A stretch of 34,810 nt of DNA from Cyanobacteria bacterium RYN_339 (lineage in GTDB: Bacteria > Cyanobacteriota > Sericytochromatia > S15B-MN24 > JAQBPE01): NCBI GenBank assembly GCA_028287685.1, contig JAQBPE010000144.1, positions 1 to 34,810 on the forward strand, written 5' to 3'. Positions 1-12,978 of the stretch are shown piece by piece. Made by a program: the position numbers and the translations under genes. The notes beneath the pieces are model-generated. The model had not been told where the DNA came from. It saw only the letters and a list, made by a program, of their open reading frames with translations, and searched no databases. Each line of letters opens with the position of its first letter. Position 1 is the first letter of the stretch.

Positions 1-30
1 TGCTTCACTTGGTTCGACCGCGAACTTCAC
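1..30 (-). CDS. Possible 5' end of an unidentified leftward gene (partial)
   Basis: A GTG at 28-30 read leftward opens a frame of ten codons to the window edge with no stop. A GAGGTG ribosome binding site (complement of 39-44) lies 8 nt upstream, and a candidate promoter with a structured leader lies behind it. Only ten residues are visible, so no function can be proposed. The call rests on the promoter, leader and binding-site arrangement and is tentative. Confidence 0.25.
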   Translation of the reverse strand, partial: MKFAVEPSEA

Positions 31-68
31 CTGCTTCTCACCTCGCGGTGAAGAGTGGATTCATCCCC

Positions 69-109
69 CGACCGGTCTCCCGGGCGGCCCGGCTCTCCAG
101 AACCGGTCG
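69..109 (-). other. Inverted repeat in the leader of the leftward transcript
   Basis: The 8-base arms cgaccggt (69-76) and accggtcg (102-109) are perfect inverted repeats. Between them is a second short GC-rich self-complementary stretch. On the leftward transcript this gives a nested hairpin between the candidate promoter and the candidate GTG start. No T-tract follows on either strand, so it does not look like an intrinsic terminator. Confidence 0.45.
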
Positions 110-117
110 ATGAAGTA

Positions 118-146
118 CCTATACCAAGCCTTTTAAATTTCCGCAA
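118..146 (-). promoter_or_regulatory. Candidate sigma70-type promoter, leftward
   Basis: Reading the minus strand, TTGCGG (141-146) and TATAGG (118-123) are separated by exactly 17 bases in an AT-rich stretch that contrasts with the GC-rich surroundings. It would drive a gene mostly outside the window. It is a pattern match only. Confidence 0.4.
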
Positions 147-328
147 GCGCTTTCTTAATTTTATCGAAATCAGATCTTAATCCTGACTGGCGACGACGCA
201 GCTACGCTTCAGGTCGTCAAACGGTTGCTTTCATGCTAGATTGGCGCCGGTGCGCGGGCATGCCCCGCGCCCGATCCCTTCCGAACGCTGCCGCGCCTGC
301 GGCCGCGCATGATGGTGGAGCGAGACCC
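147..328. other. Intergenic region upstream of mdh
   Basis: About 180 bases without a convincing gene. The left part is AT-rich. A weak extended -10 (TG at 234-235, TAGATT at 237-242) could serve mdh, but no good -35 is present. An open frame continues upstream of the mdh start to 233, but its residues do not resemble the mdh N-terminus and it lacks a ribosome binding site. Confidence 0.4.
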
Positions 329-1327
<999 letters not shown>

Positions 1328-1331
1328 GCGG

Positions 1332-2252
1332 ATGCTGGAAGCCCCGGCCTGCGCCGACCTCGACGCGGTGGTGCAGGCGCTCGGCGACCTGCCGGGCCGC
1401 GTCTCGTTCCTGATCCGCCGGCTCGACCGGGATGCTGGCATCCTGGCCGCGCTGAACGCGGACGAGGCGCTGGCCGTGGGCACGGCCGCCACGCTCTTCA
1501 CGCTCGGCGCGCTGGTGGACGAAATCGCCACCGGCCGCCGCACCTGGGCGGACGTGGTCACCCTGCAAGAACGGTGGAAGAGCTTGCCGCCCGGGCTGAT
1601 CCAGGACTGGCCCGGCGGCTCGCCGCTCACGTTCCACTCGCTCGCCACCCTGATGGTGGCCCACGGCGACCTCACCGCGGCCGACCACGTGCTGCTGGCC
1701 CTGGGCCGCGAGGCCGTAGAGCAACGCCTGATCATGCTGGGCGTGGCCGCACCGCAGCGCAGCCTGCCGATCTTGGCCACGCGCGAGCAGTTCATGGTGA
1801 AGTTCGGCCCCGACCTCGACGCCTACCTCGCCAAGGACACGCTGGGCCGCCGCGCCTACCTGGCCGCCGGCAACATCACCCAGCAGAAGCTGGCCAACGT
1901 CGAATTGGATGCCAACCCGCGCGCCGTCAGCACCTTGGGCTGGTTCGCCTCCGCGGCCGACATGATCCGCACCATGACGTGGCTGCAAGGCAACACCGAG
2001 GGCGGCGAAGCCTCACGGGCCCGCCGGATCTTGGGCGTCTTGCCCGGTCCCGCCCGGCCGGACAAGCAGGCCTGGCCCTATGTGGGCTACAAGGGCGGCG
2101 CGGAGCCGGGGGTGCTCTCGCTGAACTACCTGCTGCGGTCCGCCAAGGGCGGCTGGTTCGCCTTGAGCGCGACCTGGAACGACGAAACCGCGCCCCTTGA
2201 CGAGGCGCGGTTCATTGAGCTGGTTGCGAAGGCGATCGCGCTGACTAGGTAG
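1332..2252 (+). CDS. Class A beta-lactamase-fold protein, catalytic residues lost
   Basis: A 306-residue protein with the layout of the class A beta-lactamase / serine hydrolase family. The active-site helix is recognisable as AVGTAATLFTLGAL, but the SxxK nucleophile motif is replaced by T51-A-A-T54. The SDN motif is replaced by H111-G-D113 before LTAADHVLLALGREAVE. The third motif, KGG (254-256, in VGYKGGAEPGV), is intact. No signal peptide or lipobox is visible, so it may be cytoplasmic, unlike true beta-lactamases. It starts 4 bases after mdh and its stop overlaps the convergent glsB-like gene by 8 bases. The fold call is fairly secure. Loss of hydrolase activity is inferred from the missing serine and lysine. 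A binding or scaffold role is possible but unsupported. Confidence 0.75.
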   Translation: MLEAPACADLDAVVQALGDLPGRVSFLIRRLDRDAGILAALNADEALAVGTAATLFTLGALVDEIATGRRTWADVVTLQERWKSLPPGLIQDWPGGSPLTFHSLATLMVAHGDLTAADHVLLALGREAVEQRLIMLGVAAPQRSLPILATREQFMVKFGPDLDAYLAKDTLGRRAYLAAGNITQQKLANVELDANPRAVSTLGWFASAADMIRTMTWLQGNTEGGEASRARRILGVLPGPARPDKQAWPYVGYKGGAEPGVLSLNYLLRSAKGGWFALSATWNDETAPLDEARFIELVAKAIALTR

Positions 2253-2511
2253 CCTTGCTCATTGCGCGCGAGATCAGGCCGAACAGCAGCACCACCAACG
2301 CGGCGCCGATGATCGATGGGATCAGGGCGAAGCCTGCCAACACGGGGCCGGATGGGATCAGGCCGCCGAACATGTAGCCGCCCAATGCGGAGCCCAACAG
2401 GCCCGCCACGATCGCCCCGGCCCAGCCGCCCGGCATCGCGCCCGGCACCAGCGCCTCGCCCACGAAGCCAATGATCGCGGCCACCAACAACATCACCAAG
2501 AAACCCAACAT
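2245..2511 (-). CDS. GlsB/YeaQ/YmgE-family small membrane protein
   Basis: An 88-residue, very hydrophobic protein with three predicted membrane helices and glycine-rich turns (for example GGWAGAIVAGLLGSALGGY). This matches the transglycosylase-associated / GlsB-YeaQ family of small stress-linked inner-membrane proteins, whose molecular role is not established. The start at 2511 is chosen because AGGAGGAGG lies directly upstream at ideal spacing. A longer frame to 2613 would add an arginine-rich segment that the family lacks. It converges on and overlaps the beta-lactamase-fold gene and is divergent from dnaE. Confidence 0.85.
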   Translation of the reverse strand: MLGFLVMLLVAAIIGFVGEALVPGAMPGGWAGAIVAGLLGSALGGYMFGGLIPSGPVLAGFALIPSIIGAALVVLLFGLISRAMSKAT

Positions 2512-2619
2512 ACGCCTCCTCCTTCCGGGCCGACTGGCCCCCCGGTGAGAGGTTAACAAGGGGCCGCCCGATCCCCAACAAGCCAGCAAGCGTTCCAAGG
2601 TGAATAGGTGCATAAGTCA

Positions 2620-2649
2620 TAGACAACGCCTCCTCGCCCGATCTACACT
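2620..2649 (+). promoter_or_regulatory. Candidate promoter for dnaE
   Basis: TAGACA (2620-2625) and TACACT (2644-2649) are spaced by 18 bases in the 180-base divergent region between the GlsB-like gene and dnaE. Each differs from consensus at one or two positions. The dnaE start lies 42 bases further on, preceded by AAAGGA. No clear promoter was seen for the minus-strand gene. A small hairpin (2527-2540) sits in its leader. Confidence 0.4.
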
Positions 2650-2691
2650 GGAACGCCGTACCAGAACACTTGTTCGCAAAGGATTGCCCCC

Positions 2692-6711
<4,020 letters not shown>

Positions 6712-6738
6712 CAGGCGCCTGCCGGGTATATCAAAGAA

Positions 6739-9318
6739 ATGCGCAGAGCGGCCCACAGTTCGTTGGGGGTCTTGCTGCTGCTGGCGGCGTGTCGCTCGCC
6801 GGTGGCGGAGACCGGGCGCACGCCCAAGCCGGGGCCCTCCGTGGCGATCGCGGCCACGCCCGCGGCCAGCCCGGCCTCCCACCTGGCGTCGCCGGTTCCG
6901 ACGCCCACGCCTGCGCTCCTCGCCTCCCAGGCCCCCGCCGTCCCTGGCGCCACGCTGAGCGGCCACGTGAAGGCTCCCGCCCCGCTGTTGTCGGAGAATG
7001 GCCTGGGGGTGATTTCCAACCACGGGTCGGGCGTCGTCTCCAACAACGGCGGCAACATCGTCAGCGACCATGGGGGCGGCTACCGCCTGCTTACGGCCGA
7101 AACGGTCCAGGTCCCCGTGCCGCGCGCCGTGGTCAGCCTGCTCGACGCGGCCGGACACCCGCTGCTCGACGCGGCGGGCAAGGCGCTCACCACCACCACG
7201 GCCGCCGATGGGACCTATGCGTTCAATGCCCCGCTGCCGGCCCACGGCGTGCTGGTGCAGGTGGAGCTGCCTGGCGGCCACGGCCAGTTGGCCTCCGTGG
7301 TGCCGCGTGCCCAGGCCACGGCCGACCTCGACCTGATCAGCACGCTCTCGACCGGCTACGTCGTACGCCTCTACGTGCAGTCCCAGCAAGACCCACAATC
7401 GTCGTTGGACAAGCTCTCCGTGGCGGTGGAGGCCGAGACGCGCGCCCGCACCGCCAGCGCCTTCGCCGGCGGCACGGTGGCGGTGCCCGACAGCCTGACG
7501 AGCGAGCACGTGATCGCCGCGGTCCAGTCGTTGCGGCGCCAGGACAGCGCCCTGAGCGCCAAGCTCGAGGAGGTGAAGTGCCTGCTGGTGGCAGCCGGCC
7601 AGTGCGACCTGGGCGAGGGGCAACTGGGCACGGACGCGCGCATCGACCTCACGGCCGGCATGATCATCGGTCCCGACGGCCACCTTTACGTGAACAACGA
7701 CTTCGACGACCGCGTCTGGCGGCTGGACGCCGACGGCCGGGTGCGCTCGCTGGCCAAGGGCGTGGGCAACGACGTGCTCGACACCAACCCCACCTTGCTG
7801 CGCAATGCACGGGCGATCGCCTTCGATCCCGGCGGCCAGGCCGTCATCCAGGATTACGGGGTGTTGACGGCCCAGGGCGCCGACGAGCGCATCTCGCTGT
7901 TGGGACTGGACGGTCGCGTCAACACGCTCTGGCACGCCAGACGCGGACCCAAGGCGGTGTTGGCGGATGCTGGCGGCCTGACGCTGCTGCTGGGCGACGG
8001 CAACTTCGTGAAGCTGGTCCCGGGCCAGGACCCCCAGCCCACCGGTGCCGTCCGGGCCGCGGACGCCGCCATCGTTGGGCGGACCTCCGCCTTCGGCCGG
8101 GACGCGGGCGGCACGCTCTGGCTGTCCACCATCGACCCCAAGGGCCAGGGTTCGATCTACCGTTACGACGCGGCCAGCCAGGGCCTGACGGCCGTGGCCG
8201 CCACGGAGGACGAGACGGCGCACGGGGCGGCCGGCCTCAAGCTGTTGGTGCTGGACCCGGCCGGCAACATCTTCCAGCAGACCCACGGAGACGCCCTGGC
8301 CGTGCGCACGCCGGACGGCAAGGTCACGCAGCTGATGGCGAAGGCCCCCGAGGGCTTCGCGCTCTCGCAGCGCCGGGGCGCGGCCCTTGGCCCGAACGGC
8401 GAGGCCTACGTCGCGCGCGCCTTCGCCGTGCTGAAGATCCAGGGCGGCACCGCCAGCACGGTGATCGGGGGCGACGGCACGATCGGCTTGGGCGGTTCGC
8501 AGCTGCAATTCCAGCCGGGCTTCATCGCGCGGGGCGCGGACGGCGCGCTCCTCGCGAGCGATCTGGGTGGCGGGGCGCTGTTCCGCTTGCCGGCCGACGG
8601 CCCGGTCACGCTGGTGCAACCGAAGGGCGCGGGCACGCCCGAAAACCCTTACTTGACCACCCTCAAGGGCATGTACGTTACCGCGCAAGGCACCACCTTC
8701 CTGTTGGACTTTGCCCTCCGCCGCCTGGACGCCGATGGCACGCAGACGACCCTCTTCAAGACGCCGACCAACGAGTTCGTGATGGGCCTGGCCCCGGCAG
8801 CGGACGGCGGCAGCTACGTGCTGGTGCGCGATTTCGGCTTCACCTCCTGGTACTTCGTCAAGGTCGGCGGCGACGGCAAGGCCACGGTCGTTTGGGGCCC
8901 GGCCCAGTTGCCCGAAGGTCAGGCCTCCCCGAGCGGCTTCGCGGTCTGCCCGGACCCGGCCGGGGGCCTGTTCATGGCCGGCGGCGGCGCGCTGCGCCAC
9001 TGGAAGGAAGGCGGCGAACCCACGTCGCTGGTGCGCGACGCGGCGATGGGCAACATCGTGGGGGTGATCCAAGATGCCAAGGGCCGGTTCCTCATCTCGC
9101 AGCTCCAGGGCGCCAGCCGCGTGTTGAGGTACGACCCCGTCACCGGCACCACCACCGTGATCGCGGGCGTGGACGGCAAGTACTTCCCCGCCACGTCCGG
9201 CACGGATGACTCGCTGCAAATCATCAACGGCCCCGTGGCCTTCGACGCGGCCGGTGACATGCTGGTAGCCGACCCGTTCAACCGCCAGATCAAGCGCGTG
9301 CCAGCTTCCGGGCTGTGA
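6739..9318 (+). CDS. Lipoprotein with octapeptide repeats and NHL-like beta-propeller
   Basis: An 859-residue predicted lipoprotein. The signal ends in LLLLAAC with lipidated Cys18. A proline/alanine/threonine-rich linker follows (about 20-80). Residues 82-113 hold four eight-residue units of the pattern xxxS(N/D/E)(N/H)Gx, such as GVISNHGS and GVVSNNGG. Residues about 121-170 resemble a carboxypeptidase regulatory-like Ig fold (LDAAGK..DGTYAF). The C-terminal two thirds have NHL/SMP-30-type blade motifs, for example IGPDGHLYVNNDFDDRVWRLDADG-like strands and a final blade ending VADPFNRQIKRVP. The substrate is unknown; a surface-exposed binding or structural role is likely. It lies 27 bases after dnaE with no Shine-Dalgarno. 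TATATC (6727-6732) sits 6 bases before the ATG. A second lipoprotein gene follows within 17 bases. Confidence 0.8.
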   Translation: MRRAAHSSLGVLLLLAACRSPVAETGRTPKPGPSVAIAATPAASPASHLASPVPTPTPALLASQAPAVPGATLSGHVKAPAPLLSENGLGVISNHGSGVVSNNGGNIVSDHGGGYRLLTAETVQVPVPRAVVSLLDAAGHPLLDAAGKALTTTTAADGTYAFNAPLPAHGVLVQVELPGGHGQLASVVPRAQATADLDLISTLSTGYVVRLYVQSQQDPQSSLDKLSVAVEAETRARTASAFAGGTVAVPDSLTSEHVIAAVQSLRRQDSALSAKLEEVKCLLVAAGQCDLGEGQLGTDARIDLTAGMIIGPDGHLYVNNDFDDRVWRLDADGRVRSLAKGVGNDVLDTNPTLLRNARAIAFDPGGQAVIQDYGVLTAQGADERISLLGLDGRVNTLWHARRGPKAVLADAGGLTLLLGDGNFVKLVPGQDPQPTGAVRAADAAIVGRTSAFGRDAGGTLWLSTIDPKGQGSIYRYDAASQGLTAVAATEDETAHGAAGLKLLVLDPAGNIFQQTHGDALAVRTPDGKVTQLMAKAPEGFALSQRRGAALGPNGEAYVARAFAVLKIQGGTASTVIGGDGTIGLGGSQLQFQPGFIARGADGALLASDLGGGALFRLPADGPVTLVQPKGAGTPENPYLTTLKGMYVTAQGTTFLLDFALRRLDADGTQTTLFKTPTNEFVMGLAPAADGGSYVLVRDFGFTSWYFVKVGGDGKATVVWGPAQLPEGQASPSGFAVCPDPAGGLFMAGGGALRHWKEGGEPTSLVRDAAMGNIVGVIQDAKGRFLISQLQGASRVLRYDPVTGTTTVIAGVDGKYFPATSGTDDSLQIINGPVAFDAAGDMLVADPFNRQIKRVPASGL

Positions 9319-9335
9319 GTGGGTAAGTAGAATTC

Positions 9336-9908
9336 ATGAGACATGGCGCCTGGCTGGTTGGGGCTGCGCTGGCGCTGACGGCGTGCCAGCCCCTGGAAGG
9401 CCTGCTGAAGCTGAAGCCCGATTTCCCACATGCCGCGGCCTCCGCGGTCGTAGAGGTGGCTGCTTCGCCCGCGGCGGATGCCAACCCGACCGCCGTCCCG
9501 ACGGAGACGCCCGGTGCCCAAGCCACGGCCGCGCCGGCCTCGGCCACGCCGGCCGGCAGCCCGACGCCAACGCCCACCCCGTTCCTCGACTTCTTGCCGG
9601 TGCCGCAGGCCTCGACGGCGACCGCGGTGGCCACGCCCACCCCCAAGCCCACGGCGAAGCCAACCGCCGCGCCCACGCCGTCCCAGCCGCAGACCTGCAC
9701 GCGTACGCGCCAGGTGATCTCGACCGGCGGCCCGCAGCATGGGCGCTTCAACGGCGCGATCCTGCCGCGCGAGTGGGCCAGCGTGTACGCCAACGAGGAC
9801 GAGATCCTGGTGGGCATCGACAACATCTACCAGACGGACTGGGCTTGCTTCCAGGCCTTCTACCCGGACGCCTCGGCCGCTTACAAGCGGCTGCGCGGCC
9901 GGTCCTAG
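9336..9908 (+). CDS. Small lipoprotein with Pro/Thr/Ala-rich linker
   Basis: A 190-residue protein with a short signal ending in LALTAC (Cys17). Residues about 35-120 form a low-complexity Pro/Thr/Ala linker with TPTPTPF and TPKPTAKPTA stretches, probably a cell-surface or periplasmic spacer. The C-terminal domain of about 70 residues has two cysteines (in QTCTRTR and WACFQAF) that could form a disulfide. The domain is not recognised. It follows the propeller lipoprotein by 17 bases and shares its architecture (lipobox then PTA-rich stalk), so they may work together. Its stop overlaps the convergent GGDEF-like gene by 4 bases. Confidence 0.75.
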   Translation: MRHGAWLVGAALALTACQPLEGLLKLKPDFPHAAASAVVEVAASPAADANPTAVPTETPGAQATAAPASATPAGSPTPTPTPFLDFLPVPQASTATAVATPTPKPTAKPTAAPTPSQPQTCTRTRQVISTGGPQHGRFNGAILPREWASVYANEDEILVGIDNIYQTDWACFQAFYPDASAAYKRLRGRS

Positions 9909-11386
9909 ATCACCGTCAGGTTGCCGGCCTGGCGGGCGGTCTCGAGGGCGTCCACGGCGTCATCGGTCAACTCGTCCGCCGTTTGATCCGGGGCTTGCCA
10001 AATCGCCACGCCGACGGACAGCGTCAGGGCGCGGGCGGCGCCATCGTGGCCGGCGAAAGACGCGCTCGCCACCTTCTCGCGGATGCGCTCTGCCAGGGTC
10101 CAGGCGCCGTCCGGCCCGGTCTCCGGCAGGATCATCGCGAGGCGCGCGTCGTCGAAGCGCGCGGGGAAGTCGATGCCGCCTCGCAGCTGCAGGCGCAGGA
10201 TCTGCGAGACCATGCGCATGGCCGTGTCGACGTCGTCACCCAGCGCCGCCAGGTCGTCCACGCCGAGCATCAGCAGCGCGCAAGGCCGGTCGTAGCGCTT
10301 GGAGCGCACCAGCTCCTCCTCCAGGCGAACGCCCAGCAGGCCGCGCGCATACAGCCCGGTGCGCGGATCCACCGTCACGCGTTGGTACATCCGGGCGTTC
10401 TCGATCACCAGGCCGGCCACGCTGCCCACGGCGCGCAGCAGCTTCATCTCCTGGCGCAGCCCGTCGAGCACGCGGTTGCTGGAGTCGATGTAGAGGATGC
10501 CGACCACGCCATCCCGGCCCATCAGGGGCACGGCCACCACGCCCTGCAGTTGGAGATTGACGACGGACTGTCGGGCAGAGAACGTGGCGTCCTCCGCGGC
10601 ATTGAAGACGCAGACCTCCTGGCCGCTCTCGAGCACCTGCTGGCACACGGAATGGGAGATGCGGCGGAAGTTGACGGGCGGCAGCAAGGTCTCGCGGTCG
10701 CGGCCGGCGCCGTAGGTCAGCTCGCTGCCTTCGACCAGCAGCACGAAGGCGCGCTCCGCCTTGGTGATGGCCAGCGACATCTGCGTGACGTGGTCCAACA
10801 AGGTAGACAGCTCCATCACGCCGTAGACCGTGCGGAAGATGCCCAGCAACGTCTCCAAGTGCTCCTGCCGCCGGCTCACGGCCTCGATCTTCGTGAGGCT
10901 GGCGCAGGCCTGGCCGATGATGACGGCGTACTGGCGGGCCATGGCCAGGCTGCCCTGGCCGAACGGCGCCTCGCCCGGGGCGCGGTCCACGTATAGGCCA
11001 CCCTGGCCGGAGGCGGTATCGCCCAACGGCAAGCACAACACGCTGCCGATCTCCACGCCGTAGACCTGGCATTCGTCGCCCAGCGACTCGTCCTGGGAGG
11101 CGTCCGGTATCAGCAGCTCGTCTTGCCAGGCCAGCATCCGCTGCACGGTCATGCCGGCCAGGCCGCGCACTTCGTAGCTGGTCGTTTCCGCCGAATTACA
11201 GGAGTGGAGCCGGTCGAACGGCGTGCCATCGGCCTGCTTGAAGGTCAGGTAGGCGCGGTTGGCGAAGCCGGACTCCACCAGACCCCCCAGGGCGGCCGTC
11301 GCGACCTCCGGCAGCGTGGTGGCCGCGAAGACCGCCCGGGTGAATTCCGTAAGGTGGGCGAGGCGCCGGGCTTCCTGGACGGACAT
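9905..11386 (-). CDS. GAF-GAF-GGDEF-like protein with degenerate GGDEF motif (downstream paralogue)
   Basis: A 493-residue cytoplasmic signalling protein. It has two GAF sensor domains (about 10-170 and 180-330) followed by a GGDEF-type cyclase fold (about 335-493, with DPRTGLYARGLL and MILPET). The GGDEF signature is replaced by DDARL (residues 412-416), so diguanylate cyclase activity is not expected. The second GAF contains ISHSVCQQVLESGQEVC and VNLQLQGVVAVPL, nearly the same as its upstream neighbour. It starts one base after that gene's stop, so the two are translationally coupled products of a tandem duplication. It may act as a receptor or dimerisation partner. Confidence 0.88.
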   Translation of the reverse strand: MSVQEARRLAHLTEFTRAVFAATTLPEVATAALGGLVESGFANRAYLTFKQADGTPFDRLHSCNSAETTSYEVRGLAGMTVQRMLAWQDELLIPDASQDESLGDECQVYGVEIGSVLCLPLGDTASGQGGLYVDRAPGEAPFGQGSLAMARQYAVIIGQACASLTKIEAVSRRQEHLETLLGIFRTVYGVMELSTLLDHVTQMSLAITKAERAFVLLVEGSELTYGAGRDRETLLPPVNFRRISHSVCQQVLESGQEVCVFNAAEDATFSARQSVVNLQLQGVVAVPLMGRDGVVGILYIDSSNRVLDGLRQEMKLLRAVGSVAGLVIENARMYQRVTVDPRTGLYARGLLGVRLEEELVRSKRYDRPCALLMLGVDDLAALGDDVDTAMRMVSQILRLQLRGGIDFPARFDDARLAMILPETGPDGAWTLAERIREKVASASFAGHDGAARALTLSVGVAIWQAPDQTADELTDDAVDALETARQAGNLTVI

Positions 11387-11387
11387 C

Positions 11388-12944
11388 TTAGGTCGCGATG
11401 CCGACGATCGTGCGGTTCTTGCCCTGCTGGCGGGCGCTGGCGATCGCGCGCTCCGCGGCGTCGATCAGGCCATGCATGCTGGTGGCGGCCGCGGGGAAGG
11501 CCGCGATGCTGATGGAGACCGTCTGGGCGGCATCCGTGCCGGCCACCTTCTCGCGGATGCGCTCGGCCACCACCAGGGCGCCCTCCGCGTCCGTTTCCGG
11601 CAGGATCATGGCCACGCGGTCGTCGCTGTACAGCGACGGGAAGTCGATGCCGGCGCGCAGTTGCAGCCGCACGATCTGCGCCACACGCTTGAGCCCCTCG
11701 GGCTGCTCGGCGCCGTCGCGGGCGTCCAGGTCCACCATCACCAGCGAGAACGGGCGCTTGTAGCGACGGGCGCGGCTGACCTCCTCTTCGAGGCGGATCA
11801 TCAGCAGCGAGCGCGAGAACAGGCCCGTGGCGCCGTCCACGGTGGCGCGGTGGTACAGCCGGGTGTTGTCGATCATGAGCGACGCCACGGAGGCGATCGC
11901 CGTCAACACGGTCATCTCCTTGCGCAGGGCCGCCAGGGCCTTGGTCTTGGAGTCGATGTACAGCACACCCGTCAGCCCCTGCCGCCCGAAGAGCGGCACG
12001 GCCACGATGCCTTGCAGTTGCAAGTTGACGACGGAGCGCCGCAGCCCGAACTCGTGGTCGGAGGCAGCGTCGAAGACGCAGACCTGCTCCTGGCTCTCGA
12101 TCACCTTTTGGCACACGGAGTGCGAGAGCTGCTTGAAGGTCTGGGACGTCAGGGCCTGCTCGCGGTCGCGGCCCACGCCGAACTGCAGCTGGTCGCCCTC
12201 CAAGAGCAGGATGAAGGCCCGCTCCGCGCCGGTGATCTCGAGCGTGGCATGCGCCACGTGATCCAACATGGCGTCCAGATCCTTGGCGCTAGCCACGTCG
12301 CGGGCGAGGCCGAAGAGCGAGGCGAGGTGCTCCTCGCGCTTGGCGCGGCCCTGCTCGCGCAGCGACATCCCCAGCGCGCGGGCCAGCAGGTCACCCAGGT
12401 AGCTCGCCAGCTCGAAGTCTTGCTGGCTGAAGCGCGCATCCTCGGGGCCGCGGTCCAGGTACAGGCCGCCCGTGATCTCGCCGTCCAGCTTGAGCGGCAG
12501 GCAGATCACGCCGTCCACGGGCACGCCGTACGTCTCGACGTCGGCCCAGAGTTGCTCGTCGGAGCTGACGTCGGGCACGAACAGGGGCTCTTGCCAGGCC
12601 ACCACGCGCGCCAGGGCCGCCCGGGCGATGCCGCGGGCCTCGATCTTCTCCGTATTGCCGGGCACGGCGCTGGCGAAGCGCTCCAACGGGGCGCCGTTCG
12701 CGTCCTTGATGCCCAGGAAGACCTGGCGTGCCAGGCCCAGCTGGATCGGCGCGTCTACGGCGCGCTCGACGATCGCCGTGACGTCGTCCAGCGCCAGCAC
12801 GTCGCGCGAGAACGCGCACAGCGAGCCCAGCAAGCTGGACTGCTCGGTCTGGATCGGTTTGGCCTGACCGATGGTGGCTTCCAGCTCCTGGAGCAGGCCC
12901 ATCGCATCCTTGATCAGCTGTGCGGAGTCCTTCGCGGTAGTCAT
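11388..12944 (-). CDS. GAF-GAF-GGDEF-like protein with degenerate GGDEF motif (upstream paralogue)
   Basis: A 518-residue paralogue of the next gene, with an extra N-terminal helix of about 40 residues (LLQELEATIGQ). Two GAF domains precede a GGDEF fold (GATGLFSRSLLMIRLEEE, then MILPET). The signature is SDDRV (440-444) in place of GGDEF, removing the glycines and the glutamate needed for GTP and metal binding. GGAGG lies ahead of the ATG at 12944. It follows the DUF805-SRPBCC gene by 34 bases and precedes its paralogue by one base, giving a three-gene operon. A regulatory role without c-di-GMP synthesis is inferred. Confidence 0.88.
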   Translation of the reverse strand: MTTAKDSAQLIKDAMGLLQELEATIGQAKPIQTEQSSLLGSLCAFSRDVLALDDVTAIVERAVDAPIQLGLARQVFLGIKDANGAPLERFASAVPGNTEKIEARGIARAALARVVAWQEPLFVPDVSSDEQLWADVETYGVPVDGVICLPLKLDGEITGGLYLDRGPEDARFSQQDFELASYLGDLLARALGMSLREQGRAKREEHLASLFGLARDVASAKDLDAMLDHVAHATLEITGAERAFILLLEGDQLQFGVGRDREQALTSQTFKQLSHSVCQKVIESQEQVCVFDAASDHEFGLRRSVVNLQLQGIVAVPLFGRQGLTGVLYIDSKTKALAALRKEMTVLTAIASVASLMIDNTRLYHRATVDGATGLFSRSLLMIRLEEEVSRARRYKRPFSLVMVDLDARDGAEQPEGLKRVAQIVRLQLRAGIDFPSLYSDDRVAMILPETDAEGALVVAERIREKVAGTDAAQTVSISIAAFPAAATSMHGLIDAAERAIASARQQGKNRTIVGIAT

Positions 12945-12978
12945 AACGTGCCTCCGGGGGGTACGGCGTCCGTCCGTA

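Noticed and set aside
69-109. Inverted repeat as a transcription terminator
   Set aside because: No T-tract on either strand and it sits between a promoter and a start codon.
9360-9720. Pro/Thr/Ala-coding repetitive DNA as a CRISPR or tandem repeat array
   Set aside because: It is an imperfect low-complexity coding linker without regular repeat and spacer spacing. No CRISPR array was seen in the window.
9383-10996. 537-codon plus-strand frame across the small lipoprotein and GGDEF-like gene
   Set aside because: Crosses two real genes in another frame with low-complexity residues; the GAF/GGDEF evidence on the minus strand is decisive.
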